Of a stretch of 17,288 nt of DNA, positions 1-7,951 are shown one piece after another (position 1 is the first letter of the stretch; each line of letters begins with the position of its first letter). The position numbers and the translations under genes were made by a program. This DNA comes from an uncultured Pelosinus sp. (GTDB taxonomy: Bacteria > Bacillota > Negativicutes > UMGS1260), in NCBI GenBank assembly GCA_900550105.1, contig URQW01000055.1, forward strand, positions 1-17,288. Direction: 5' to 3'. The notes beneath the pieces were generated by a model, which worked only from the letters and a program-made list of their open reading frames with translations, was not told the origin of the DNA and did no database searches.

Positions 1-81
1 AAAAAACTTGTGCCTTATGGTTTTGATACAATGATACAAACGATTCGTGGCACAGGTTTTTCATTGAGGGAGAAGAGGTAA
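1..81 (+). CDS. OmpR-family response regulator, C-terminal end (partial)
   Basis: Only the last 26 codons are inside the window. They read in frame from base 1 to a TAA at 79-81 and end in TIRGTGFSLREKR. This matches the final beta-hairpin of the winged-helix DNA-binding domain of OmpR/PhoB response regulators, where the usual form is I-R-G-x-G-Y-x-L. The stop overlaps the start of the next gene (TAATG), so regulator and kinase are translationally coupled as a two-component pair. The receiver domain lies upstream of the window. Confidence 0.85.
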   Translation, partial: KKLVPYGFDTMIQTIRGTGFSLREKR

Positions 82-1355
82 TGTTTAAAAATATACTGCG
101 ACGATTGACTGTCTTGAATTCCCTTGTATTCCTATTAATTTTCGTAGCATTCACCATGATACTATACGAATATATGGCTTTTCGCTTGTTTGATAAGATT
201 GATTATGCTATGCAGTTACAAGCGAGTTCCTTTAGAGTACCTAGAGGCGCCCATAAACCTCCGCCTAAGCCACCGCAACCGCCCGACCCACGGATATTCC
301 TATTGCTACAGAGCACCGATGGACGTATTATTCATCCAGGACCAGCTAAAATTGAGGAAATCAGCAATATGGAAGAATTCAATTCACTGACCAAGCCAGG
401 GGAAATTCAAACTAAGAATTATGAAGAACATATTTATCGAACGGTCCGTATTCCTTATTCAGATACGGATAATTCTTTTAATGAGGTTAATGACTTTCAG
501 GTGCAGTATGTGATTGCAGTAAGTAATGTGGATGCCGAAGTTGCATTACTTAATAATTTACTATGGATTACCTTGGGCGGCGGAGTAATTGGAACAATCG
601 CCATTATCCTGGCAGGATATTTTCTTGCAAAACGAGCGATGATTCCCATTCAAGCAGCGTGGGAAAAGCAGCAACAGTTCGTTTCCGATGCATCACATGA
701 ACTTCGTTCTCCTATTACAGGAATTTATACGAATGCCGCATTGATGCTAAAACATCCTGAAAACAGTGTTGAAGCGGAAAGTTATAGGCTTCATATTATC
801 ATAAGAGAGTCAATGCGACTGAAGAACTTAATATCTAGTCTGCTTACGCTAGCTAGATCTGACGCCAATAAATCGGAGTTGCATCTGGAACTGATTAATA
901 TAAGTGCAATCATTGACAATGTTTTGGAACAATTCAAAGGGATGGATGAGTTAAATGGAATTAGCCTTTTCAGTGATATCCAACCCAATTTAGCACTAAT
1001 AGCTGACAAAGAGCGGCTACATCAGTTATTCGTTATCTTGCTTGATAATGCTTTGAAGTATACACAGGCAGGCGGACAAGTACAAATCCATTGTTTTCAA
1101 GCTAAAAAAAACGTTGTAATGACTGTAGCAGATACTGGTATTGGCATAGCGCCGAATCATTTACACCGCATTTTTGAGCGGTTTTTTCGGGTAGACAAGT
1201 CACGTTCGCGTGAAAGTGGCGGAATCGGACTCGGATTAGCAATTGCTAAGTGGATTGTAGAAAAGCACGGAGGAAAAATAAACGTTGAGAGCGAGCTAGG
1301 AAAAGGTACAAAATTTATGATTTCTATGCCTGCCTATATACCTAATAAGGAGTAA
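81..1355 (+). CDS. Sensor histidine kinase (two-component system)
   Basis: Membrane histidine kinase of 424 residues, partner of the regulator whose end it overlaps. Transmembrane segments lie at about 11-33 and 159-184, enclosing an extracytoplasmic sensor of about 125 residues. The HisKA H-box is SDASHELRSPITG with phospho-acceptor His206. The N-box is LLDNALKYT (Asn323), G1 is DTGIGIAP (351-358) and G2 is GGIGLGLA (380-387), so the catalytic core is complete. The sensor carries a run HKPPPKPPQPPDPR at about 58-71, just outside the first membrane helix, which is not typical of generic kinases. The stimulus cannot be read from sequence. The next gene, a secreted Pro/His-rich protein, may be its target or accessory (inference). 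No clear HAMP domain is visible between TM2 and HisKA, only a short linker. Confidence 0.95.
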   Translation: MFKNILRRLTVLNSLVFLLIFVAFTMILYEYMAFRLFDKIDYAMQLQASSFRVPRGAHKPPPKPPQPPDPRIFLLLQSTDGRIIHPGPAKIEEISNMEEFNSLTKPGEIQTKNYEEHIYRTVRIPYSDTDNSFNEVNDFQVQYVIAVSNVDAEVALLNNLLWITLGGGVIGTIAIILAGYFLAKRAMIPIQAAWEKQQQFVSDASHELRSPITGIYTNAALMLKHPENSVEAESYRLHIIIRESMRLKNLISSLLTLARSDANKSELHLELINISAIIDNVLEQFKGMDELNGISLFSDIQPNLALIADKERLHQLFVILLDNALKYTQAGGQVQIHCFQAKKNVVMTVADTGIGIAPNHLHRIFERFFRVDKSRSRESGGIGLGLAIAKWIVEKHGGKINVESELGKGTKFMISMPAYIPNKE

Positions 1356-1448
1356 ATACTTTTCAAAAAAATCTCAAAAAATAAGGCTTCATAATATGAA
1401 TATAGTTCCATTTATTTCATCAAATTTTGAAGGGTGGTACATCATATT

Positions 1449-1958
1449 ATGAAAAAACGTATTTTAACAATGAGTATTGTGGCTATCATGGCGGCTAGTA
1501 ATTTGGCAATAGGTTTTGCCATTCCCAATCAGCAAAATGATTTTATTGAACAAAGTTCAGCTCCTGTAAAGGATCATCCAATACCTGGGAAAGGTCATCC
1601 AAAACCAGGGGGAGGACCAATGGAGAACCCAAAACTTCTTACATTACTACAAGTAGATGAAAATACTTTAAGAGCTGAGCGAGAGGCAGGTAAAACCTTA
1701 GTTATTATAGCAAATGAACATGGTATTTCAGAGGAATCGTTGAAGGAATTCATGATTGCTGAAAGGACGCAGCATATCGATGAAGATGTAAAAGAAGGCC
1801 GCATTTCTGCATGCCAAGCGCAAAGAATAAAAGCGGATCTGGAAGAGCATATAGTAAGAGAAATTAATGATCCCGGTCCGCTTCCAGGAAAACATCGGCC
1901 GGGGCCTCCATTACCGAGACCAGACCTAGATGAGCCAGACGAATCGACCAATGATTAG
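1449..1958 (+). CDS. Secreted Pro/His-rich protein with a helical (DUF2680/YckD-like) domain
   Basis: The chosen start is ATG 1449, preceded by AGGGTGG at 1431-1437; a GTG at 1434 lies inside that ribosome site. The product has about 169 residues and begins MKKRILTMSIVAIMAASN, a classical Sec signal peptide, with likely cleavage shortly after GFA. It continues with a two-unit Pro/His repeat (HPIPGKG, HPKPGGG). An all-helical segment of about 75 residues follows, containing the pattern GKTLVIIANEHGISEESL and then EGRISACQAQRI. That pattern occurs in many small secreted Firmicute proteins, some assigned to DUF2680. The tail is again proline-rich (PGKHRPGPPLPRPD). It lies 93 bases after the sensor kinase, so it may be co-transcribed with or controlled by it (inference). 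Function is unknown; metal or cell-wall binding by the Pro/His segments is a guess. Confidence 0.8.
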   Translation: MKKRILTMSIVAIMAASNLAIGFAIPNQQNDFIEQSSAPVKDHPIPGKGHPKPGGGPMENPKLLTLLQVDENTLRAEREAGKTLVIIANEHGISEESLKEFMIAERTQHIDEDVKEGRISACQAQRIKADLEEHIVREINDPGPLPGKHRPGPPLPRPDLDEPDESTND

Positions 1959-2007
1959 GCTTTCAGAAAGAAAGCGTGCCCTAACTGTTTGTCAGATAGT
2001 TCGTTTT

Positions 2008-3240
2008 ATGAACAACTGTGTCAAACAAGGTAACTTGTGCAGTCGTATGACAGCGCCGCTTACTGCCTTGGCGGCGCTTAACTTTTTTCTTGCTGATGCG
2101 CGGGACGGTCTTGGACCTTTCTTAGATGCGTATCTTATCACTAAAGGCTGGACGCCCTTTGATTTAGGTGTGCTTGCTACTATTGGCGGAATTGTTGGTA
2201 TCGTTGGCGGCGCTCCGGCGGGCGCTTTCGTCGATGCAACCTGTCATAAGCGTACGCTCGTCGTTGTTCCGATTACATTGATTACGATCCTTGCTTTCGT
2301 AACTCTTATCTATCCAATTGGCTTTACTGTTTTTACCACTCAATTTATAACTAGTGCTGCCGGTTTGGTGATTGGACCAGCTGTTATGGCGATTACTCTT
2401 GGACTGGTCGGAAAAGAGCTATTCGGTCGGCAGATTAGCCGGAATGCAGTGTGGGACCATACTGGTAACATATTACTTATCGGAGGAACCTATCTCGTAA
2501 GTCAATGGGGTGGTATCAGCGGCGTTACTGCACTAATGGTTGTGACTACACTTGCTACAGCTATGGCCGTTTTAGCCATTGACAGATCGAAGATTGATCA
2601 TGCTGTCGCCCGTGGTCTTAACCGAAGAACGGAAGGGTTAGGACCATCACAATTTAAACGGCTGCTGTCGAATAAAGCGTTATTTTTACTTGCGGGGACG
2701 TTAATGATTTTTCATTTCGGGAATGCGCCGATTGCAAGGTTGATATCCCAACAATTTGCTAGAGAGCTGCAACAGCCGTTTCAGACGACTGCGATCATTA
2801 TTGGTGTAGGTCAGATTTCATCGATTGTCGGTGCTGTGTTGGCTCCCTATGCTGTTGAGCGGATTGGATTACGATGGACCATACTTTTGTCGCTTGGGTC
2901 ATTGCCAATTCGTGGCATTCTTGCTGCCCAAATGTCCGGTTTTGCAATGATCTATCCTGTTCAGGTCTTAGATGGTGTTGGCGCAGGTTTACTTGGCATT
3001 TTAACGCCATTAGCTGTTGAACGGCTATTAGTAGGAACCGGTCATTTCAATTTTGGTCTTGCTGCCGTTCTTACAGTGCAGGGACTCGGGGCTACATCAA
3101 GCAATATAGTAGCAGGATTCATTGTGGACCATTATGGCTACGGTACAGCCTATCTTTTTCATGGGCTTGTCGCAGTTTTTGCTGTTGCGCTCTTTATAAT
3201 TGTTGGGAAGAAAATCGAACGGTGTGATGGGATAGATTAA
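2008..3240 (+). CDS. MFS transporter, 12 membrane segments
   Basis: Major facilitator superfamily permease. The frame is open from 1930, but the first residues before 2047 are hydrophilic and unlike the family. Family-like sequence starts at MTAPLTALAALNFFLADARDG (ATG 2047), followed by about 12 hydrophobic helices and an MFS-type loop (GAFVDATCHKRTL) between helices 2 and 3. No start has a good ribosome site. ATG 2008 is used here; TTG 2035 (AAGG four bases upstream) and ATG 2047 are alternatives, and the ATG at 1930 would overlap the previous gene by 29 bases. The substrate is not predictable. It could be co-transcribed with the preceding genes, since no terminator is seen between them. Confidence 0.85.
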   Translation: MNNCVKQGNLCSRMTAPLTALAALNFFLADARDGLGPFLDAYLITKGWTPFDLGVLATIGGIVGIVGGAPAGAFVDATCHKRTLVVVPITLITILAFVTLIYPIGFTVFTTQFITSAAGLVIGPAVMAITLGLVGKELFGRQISRNAVWDHTGNILLIGGTYLVSQWGGISGVTALMVVTTLATAMAVLAIDRSKIDHAVARGLNRRTEGLGPSQFKRLLSNKALFLLAGTLMIFHFGNAPIARLISQQFARELQQPFQTTAIIIGVGQISSIVGAVLAPYAVERIGLRWTILLSLGSLPIRGILAAQMSGFAMIYPVQVLDGVGAGLLGILTPLAVERLLVGTGHFNFGLAAVLTVQGLGATSSNIVAGFIVDHYGYGTAYLFHGLVAVFAVALFIIVGKKIERCDGID

Positions 3241-3290
3241 TATTTGGCTGGCTAAGTAATATTTCGAAATAGCGCAAAACGAGGTAGGAA

Positions 3291-4508
3291 ATGGAACATT
3301 CTTTACATATGGTATTGGCGGGGATAATTTTGGGAGTTGTATTAGTGATTTTTACATTAGGAAAAAGCCCCATTTTCAGAGTGGATCGTGCAGGAGCTGC
3401 TATCATTGGAGCGGTAGCAATGACAGGAACCGGTGTTTTATCATATGATAAAGCCGTTTCGGCGGTAGATTATAAGACAATCATCATTTTATTTTCAATG
3501 ATGATTCTAGTAGCAAATTTGAAATTAGCCGGATTTTTTGAGTTCGTAGGCAACCATCTGATACGGATGGTGCACAATAAGAAAAACTTGTTGTTTGCCA
3601 TTATTTTGGTAAGTGGGGTTCTCTCCGCTTTTACGATTAATGATATTGTCTGCCTGCTCTTTACGCCTATAGTACTACTTATTTGCCAGAAACTTGATTG
3701 TAATCCGGTACCACATCTCCTGGGAGTTGCCATAGTTTCCAATATAGGCAGTGCTGCGACTTTACTGGGAAATCCACAAAATATACTTGTGGGCAGTCTG
3801 TCAAAAATGACATTTTTATCTTATTTTATGGTTGCAGCTCCTATAGCAATCTTAGGGCTGCTTTGTACTTTTAGCGTGATTGCATTTTATTATCGTAAAG
3901 AACTTTGCGGTGGTTGGGATAGTCGCCAACAAATTCCTGTAAATGTCCATATGTATTTGATTATCAAAAGTTTATTGATATTGGCAGTTATCTTAATTAC
4001 GTACTTATTCGGTTTTGATTTGGCATTAGTAGCTAGCTTGGGAGCTACGGCATCTTTACTGACTCGGCGGGTAGAACCGAGCAAAGTCTACGCTAGTGTG
4101 GATTTTAACCTATTGGTTATCTTTATTGGTCTTTTTATTATTGTGGCTGGAGTCGAAGAAAGTGGTCTGGTAAATTATTTTTTTGACCAATTTTCTTTTT
4201 TGAAATTGAGCACATTAGGACTTTTTGCTATATTCACCGTTGGTTTATCTAATCTGGTAAGCAATGTTCCCGCAGTGTTATTAATGCGTTTTCTTATTCC
4301 AGATACCGAGGCGGAAGTATGGTGGAAGGCCTTAGCCTTATTTTCGACTTTGGCCGGAAATCTCACGATTGCGGGATCTATTGCGAACTTAATTGTAGTT
4401 GAGATTGCCAAACAAAATCATGTCTATATGACTGCGCGAGAGTATTTTCGCATTGGTTTTCCTCTAACGTTAGTTGTTACTTTTATTGGATATTTATGGC
4501 TGATTTAA
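3291..4508 (+). CDS. ArsB/NhaD-like (IT superfamily / SLC13-type) membrane transporter
   Basis: 405-residue polytopic membrane protein with roughly 11 hydrophobic segments, starting at ATG 3291 behind GAGG. The architecture is that of the ion-transporter superfamily (ArsB arsenite permease, NhaD antiporter, SLC13 anion carriers). The two half-domains carry related re-entrant motifs: TINDIVCLLFTPIVLL with SNIGSAATLLGNPQN in the first half, and LSNLVSNVPAVLL with AGNLTIAGSIANLIV in the second. These Asn/Pro/Gly-rich hairpins form the substrate site in the family. No arsR or arsC lies nearby, so arsenite export should not be assumed; an anion or Na+/H+ role is equally possible. It lies 50 bases after the MFS gene on the same strand. 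Confidence 0.85.
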   Translation: MEHSLHMVLAGIILGVVLVIFTLGKSPIFRVDRAGAAIIGAVAMTGTGVLSYDKAVSAVDYKTIIILFSMMILVANLKLAGFFEFVGNHLIRMVHNKKNLLFAIILVSGVLSAFTINDIVCLLFTPIVLLICQKLDCNPVPHLLGVAIVSNIGSAATLLGNPQNILVGSLSKMTFLSYFMVAAPIAILGLLCTFSVIAFYYRKELCGGWDSRQQIPVNVHMYLIIKSLLILAVILITYLFGFDLALVASLGATASLLTRRVEPSKVYASVDFNLLVIFIGLFIIVAGVEESGLVNYFFDQFSFLKLSTLGLFAIFTVGLSNLVSNVPAVLLMRFLIPDTEAEVWWKALALFSTLAGNLTIAGSIANLIVVEIAKQNHVYMTAREYFRIGFPLTLVVTFIGYLWLI

Positions 4509-4578
4509 GAAAAGTGTTATTATATGGCTGGAGTTGAATTTTTGAGTATTTTCTATTATCTAGGTAGGAGGGCAGGGT

Positions 4579-5334
4579 ATGTTTGGATCATCCCTTTATG
4601 TTCGTAGTATTGAAATGCTTTGGGATAAAGTTGATAATCGACAAGAGTATCCCTTTAATATTCCTATAATCCAAGATTTGAAAGAAATACAACTGAATAC
4701 ATCAGTTACTATGATTATTGGCGAAAATGGTTCGGGCAAATCTACATTGTTGGAAGCTTTAGCGGTAAATTTGGGATTTAATCCTGAAGGCGGTACAAAG
4801 AATTTCAATTTTAGCTCGCGGGATTCTCACTCTAAACTCAGTGAGTACATTAGGGTTACTAGAGGTGATCAGCGAAACAAAAATGGTTTCTTTTTCCGCG
4901 CTGAAAGCTACTATAATGTAGCGACCAATATCGATCAACTTGATGAGGAACCAGCATTTGGACCACCGATAAAATGTTCCTTTGGAGGTCGATCTTTACA
5001 TGAATTGTCACATGGAGAATCCTTTTTAGCTGCCTTTAAAAATCGATTCGGCGGGCTAGGTCTTTATATTTTGGATGAACCAGAGGCAGCGTTATCACCA
5101 TTAAGCCAAATGTCCATGATTCCGCTCATCCGTAATTTAGTGCGTAAAAACTCGCAATTTATTATAGCTACTCATTCACCAATAATTATGGCTTATCCTG
5201 GCGCCGAATTATTGCAATTATCTCAAGGCAGGCTTAAACGGGCTTCCTATGAAGATACTGATCACTATATCATTACCAAGGAATTTATGAATAATCGTGA
5301 AAAGATGCTAAAAATACTTTTATCCGAAGAATAA
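4579..5334 (+). CDS. Stand-alone ABC-type ATPase (COG3910-like AAA family)
   Basis: Soluble ATPase of 251 residues with a strong ribosome site (GGAGGG) and ATG start. Walker A is GENGSGKST (48-56), the ABC-type signature LSHGES (143-148), Walker B with catalytic Glu LYILDEPEA (162-170), and the H-loop ATHSP (197-201). There is no membrane domain and no coiled coil, and the segment between Walker A and the signature is only about 85 residues, so this is neither an SMC/RecF protein nor a transporter subunit. The layout matches the small predicted ATPases of COG3910, whose physiological role is not established. It is the last gene of the + strand run and meets the minus-strand dehydrogenase at a shared hairpin. 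No toxin, nuclease or reverse transcriptase partner is adjacent, so a defence role is not supported. Confidence 0.85.
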   Translation: MFGSSLYVRSIEMLWDKVDNRQEYPFNIPIIQDLKEIQLNTSVTMIIGENGSGKSTLLEALAVNLGFNPEGGTKNFNFSSRDSHSKLSEYIRVTRGDQRNKNGFFFRAESYYNVATNIDQLDEEPAFGPPIKCSFGGRSLHELSHGESFLAAFKNRFGGLGLYILDEPEAALSPLSQMSMIPLIRNLVRKNSQFIIATHSPIIMAYPGAELLQLSQGRLKRASYEDTDHYIITKEFMNNREKMLKILLSEE

Positions 5335-5345
5335 ATCTAAGGGTA

Positions 5346-5397
5346 GAAAAATAAAAAAATATCAAGACCATGACAGTCATCAATGGCCTTGATATTT
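5346..5397 (-). terminator. Intrinsic terminator of the EamA-fosX-pta-dehydrogenase operon
   Basis: The arms AATATCAAGACCAT (5358-5371) and ATGGCCTTGATATT (5383-5396) enclose an 11-base loop. Read on the minus strand, the single mismatch becomes a G-U pair, so the 14-bp stem is unbroken, and it is followed by a T-rich tract (complement of 5346-5360). On the plus strand the one mismatch stays an A-C pair and no T-tract follows. It therefore mainly ends minus-strand transcription, with a weaker possible effect on the ATPase transcript. Confidence 0.85.
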
Positions 5398-5486
5398 AAA
5401 AAGGAGAGTATCCCCTCGTAGTTTGTATCCCAATTGGACGTTTTATACACTACAATTAGCGGTTTAGCCTTGTTCTTCAAAGTGCG

Positions 5487-6443
5487 TTACCGAGGAGTAT
5501 GAAGCTGATTAAGCTTGCTTTCTGGTTCCTCACCATTTTCCACACGTTTAATATTATTCACAAAGAAGTCATATCTTTTTTTATGAAATTTACGACTGTC
5601 AGGCATGCCTGCGGTGTGAGGAGTCAGTATCACGTTACTTAGGTTCCGTAGTTCACTGTCCATTGGCAGCGGTTCAGATTCAAATACATCTAGACAGGCG
5701 CCTGCGATATCCTTGTTTTTTAATGCGCTGATCAAGTCCTGTTCATTGACGATCCCGCCGCGGGCGGTATTAATAAACAGCGCTGAACTTTTCATTTTCT
5801 TAAATGTCGATTGGTTGATCAACTGTTTGGTTTGTTGATTCAAGGGGATATGTACGCTTACGATGTCGGAGGTGCTGATAAGAGTCGTGAAATCCGTCAT
5901 TTTTACAAAACCGTCAGACTGTGCCGTAGCATTTCTAGCATAGGCCTGTACATTCATATCAAAAACTTTACAAAACTCAGCGACTTTTTTGCCGATGGCG
6001 CCGTAACCGATAATCCCAATTGTTTTGCCTGCTAATTCACTCCCCCTATAGGCCAGTTGATTTTCAGCGACCTTGTTTTTCATGAAAGTATCAAGAAACG
6101 GTATGTTTTTATAATAAGCTAAAAGCAGTGCCATTACATGTTCAGCAACTGCCTGGGCATTGACTCCGGCAGCATTAGCCGCCCAAACGCCGAATTGCGT
6201 ACAAGCCTCTATATCTACATTATCAAAGCCTGCGCCTGTTTGTACCAACTTTAACTTTTTTGCGATGGAAAGCAGGCTGCTATCTACTTTAATATGTTCG
6301 GGGATGAGTACCTGACAATCTGCTATATGCTGCGTTATTTCTTTTCCCGGTGGGACAATTATAATGTCCCAGCCGGTCGGAAAATGATTTGCAATCGTTG
6401 TTTTTGCAGTCTCAGTAAAATAGCCAACAATGAGAATCTTCAC
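5487..6443 (-). CDS. D-2-hydroxyacid dehydrogenase (GhrB/SerA-like)
   Basis: 318 residues, GTG start at 6443 with AAAGGGGG seven bases upstream. This family reduces 2-keto acids to D-2-hydroxy acids, or the reverse, with NAD(P)H. Visible are the Rossmann glycine motif GYGAIG (146-151), the substrate-loop TGAGFDNVD (69-77), and the catalytic triad Arg228 (NTARGGIV), Glu257 (ESEPLP) and His276 (LTPHTAG). The residue ending the second Rossmann strand is Arg170 (QAYAR) instead of the usual Asp, which favours NADP(H) over NAD(H) (inference from family knowledge). The substrate is unknown; glyoxylate/hydroxypyruvate or another small 2-keto acid is likely. It is the last gene of the minus-strand operon, 64 bases after pta, and is followed by a clear terminator. 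Confidence 0.92.
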   Translation of the reverse strand: MKILIVGYFTETAKTTIANHFPTGWDIIIVPPGKEITQHIADCQVLIPEHIKVDSSLLSIAKKLKLVQTGAGFDNVDIEACTQFGVWAANAAGVNAQAVAEHVMALLLAYYKNIPFLDTFMKNKVAENQLAYRGSELAGKTIGIIGYGAIGKKVAEFCKVFDMNVQAYARNATAQSDGFVKMTDFTTLISTSDIVSVHIPLNQQTKQLINQSTFKKMKSSALFINTARGGIVNEQDLISALKNKDIAGACLDVFESEPLPMDSELRNLSNVILTPHTAGMPDSRKFHKKRYDFFVNNIKRVENGEEPESKLNQLHTPR

Positions 6444-6507
6444 GGCTAAACCCCCTTTTCAGGTTTTATACTATGTTTGGCAGAAAATCTGTTTGTGGCT
6501 TACCGTT

Positions 6508-7482
6508 TTATCCTTTTAAGGAAGCCGTAATAATTGCCATATTATATACTTCATCTGCGTTACAACCTCTTGAAAGGTCATTGATTGGTGCATTAAGTCC
6601 TTGCAGGATTGGACCATAGGCCTTAAAGTTTCCGAGACGTTGCGCTATCTTATAGCCAATATTGCCGGCATTTATATCAGGGAATATGAAAGTATTTGCG
6701 TTTCCAGCGACCGGCGAGTGTGACGCTTTAATTTTGGCGACATCTTTAGAAAAGGCCGCATCAAATTGTAATTCGCCATCAATAGGAAAAGCAAGATTCA
6801 TACTCTTTAATTTGGCAGTTACATTTCGCATTTTATCAACTGATTCTCCTGCGCCTGAGCCTAAGGTGCTGTACGATAATAAAGCAACTTTGGGATCAAT
6901 GTCAAAAACCTTTGCTGTTTTTGCCGTTTCAACAGCAATCTCAACAAGGTCATCTTCACTAGGATTCAAGTTGATTGCACAATCAGCCATGGCGTATTTT
7001 TCCTCAACATTCTCTATATTACGATATAGAATAAAGCTGCTTGAAACAATTTTATTTCCAGGTGATGTTTTTATAAGTTGAAGTGCCGGGCGAACGGTGT
7101 CGGCAGTAGAATAGGTTGCACCACCTAATAGGCCGTCAGCATACCCCATTTTTACAAGCATGGTACCAAAGTAATTCGTTTTCATCAAAGCCTCTTGGCA
7201 GGTGGCTTTATCCATTTTTCCTTTTCGAAGCTCAACCATTTGCGTAACCATGGAATCCAGCGCCGGATAGGTTTTAGGCTCAATGATTTCAATTTCATTT
7301 ATAGGAAAACCATACTGTTGCGATGCTGTGCTTATCTCTTGGGGATTTCCTAACAGGATCGGTTCGAGAATTTTTTCTGTTTTTAAACGACTGGCCGCCT
7401 CAAGAATTCTAGGATCAGAACCTTCGGTAAATACGAGTTTTCGCTGGTTATTTCTTAATTTTTCAATCATGCTTTCAAACAT
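6508..7482 (-). CDS. pta: Phosphate acetyltransferase (phosphotransacetylase)
   Basis: 324 residues, the usual length of the short, single-domain Pta class. ATG start with GGAGGTG seven bases upstream. Pta interconverts acetyl-CoA plus phosphate and acetyl phosphate plus CoA in the cytosol. Family landmarks include the N-terminal LVFTEGSDPRILEAA, DGLLGGATYSTADTVRPALQ, ADCAINLNP, SYSTLGSG, and the C-terminal NDLSRGC, whose Ser304-Arg305 correspond to the catalytic Ser-Arg of characterised phosphotransacetylases. No ackA lies next to it; instead it sits between fosX and a hydroxyacid dehydrogenase. A related acyl specificity (propionyl, butyryl) cannot be excluded. The 30-base gap to fosX implies co-transcription. 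Confidence 0.93.
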   Translation of the reverse strand: MFESMIEKLRNNQRKLVFTEGSDPRILEAASRLKTEKILEPILLGNPQEISTASQQYGFPINEIEIIEPKTYPALDSMVTQMVELRKGKMDKATCQEALMKTNYFGTMLVKMGYADGLLGGATYSTADTVRPALQLIKTSPGNKIVSSSFILYRNIENVEEKYAMADCAINLNPSEDDLVEIAVETAKTAKVFDIDPKVALLSYSTLGSGAGESVDKMRNVTAKLKSMNLAFPIDGELQFDAAFSKDVAKIKASHSPVAGNANTFIFPDINAGNIGYKIAQRLGNFKAYGPILQGLNAPINDLSRGCNADEVYNMAIITASLKG

Positions 7483-7512
7483 TTTGGCACCTCCATTTTT
7501 ACATATAGGATT

Positions 7513-7920
7513 TTATTTCGCTATTTTATATCTTTCTAATCGTTGCAGGAGTGTTCCTGTATGGATTTCAAACAAATGATTGTCAAAGTCATAAAAATAT
7601 AATGATCGGCCTTCGCCCTCTACGCGTGGTCGCGGCGGCTTAAAATCTACACCGAGTTTTTTAATGCGTGATTCATATACTTCGAAATCTGCTTCTGCTA
7701 TTTTAAAGGCGATATGGTTATAGGTTCGAGTGGGCAGAGAATCACCTTCCATAATGGCAATCCATTGTCCGCCAATGAGGAAAAATTTCTCTTTTGATAG
7801 CGAGAAGGTATTATTACCGCTAGCGTAAACTTCTTCTGCTTCAAATATTTGCTTGAAAAATGTAGTCGCAAGTTCAAGATCTTTAACGATAAAAGTTACG
7901 TGACTGATGCCTTCGATCAT
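7513..7920 (-). CDS. fosX: FosX-type fosfomycin epoxide hydrolase (VOC superfamily)
   Basis: 135 residues, ATG start with AAAGGAGG ten bases upstream. FosX is a Mn(II) enzyme of the glyoxalase/VOC fold that opens the fosfomycin epoxide with water. The expected metal ligands His7 (ISHVTF), His69 (YNHIAF) and Glu118 (HLFEIH) are present, as is Glu44 (SLSKEKFF), the general base that separates FosX from the thiol-transferases FosA and FosB. The stretches TFSLSKEKFFLI, IMEGDSL, RPRVEGEGRS and YFYDFDNHLFE resemble Listeria FosX as I recall it. A bona fide resistance enzyme is likely, but its place in a metabolic operon leaves room for an endogenous epoxide or phosphonate substrate. Confidence 0.92.
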   Translation of the reverse strand: MIEGISHVTFIVKDLELATTFFKQIFEAEEVYASGNNTFSLSKEKFFLIGGQWIAIMEGDSLPTRTYNHIAFKIAEADFEVYESRIKKLGVDFKPPRPRVEGEGRSLYFYDFDNHLFEIHTGTLLQRLERYKIAK

Positions 7921-7951
7921 ACTATTAACGCCTCCTTTCTGCAGGGTATTG

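Noticed and set aside
1388..1400. Perfect palindrome TTCATAATATGAA between the kinase and secreted-protein genes
   Set aside because: Short and AT-rich, expected by chance in such DNA. It could be an operator of the two-component regulator, but nothing else supports it.
1595..1951. 118-codon minus-strand open frame opposite the secreted Pro/His-rich protein
   Set aside because: Gly/Ser/Cys-rich translation produced by the proline-rich codons on the other strand; no ribosome site.
3259..3268. Palindrome ATTTCGAAAT between the two permease genes
   Set aside because: Ten bases only, with no T-tract, so it is not a terminator. No known operator is matched.
4579..5334. Possible phage-defence ATPase (OLD/AbiEii style)
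   Set aside because: No nuclease, toxin or reverse transcriptase partner is adjacent, and the protein lacks the TOPRIM or long coiled-coil regions of such systems.
6662..7081. 139-codon plus-strand open frame inside pta
   Set aside because: Shadow of a clear pta gene, without a ribosome site or recognisable content.
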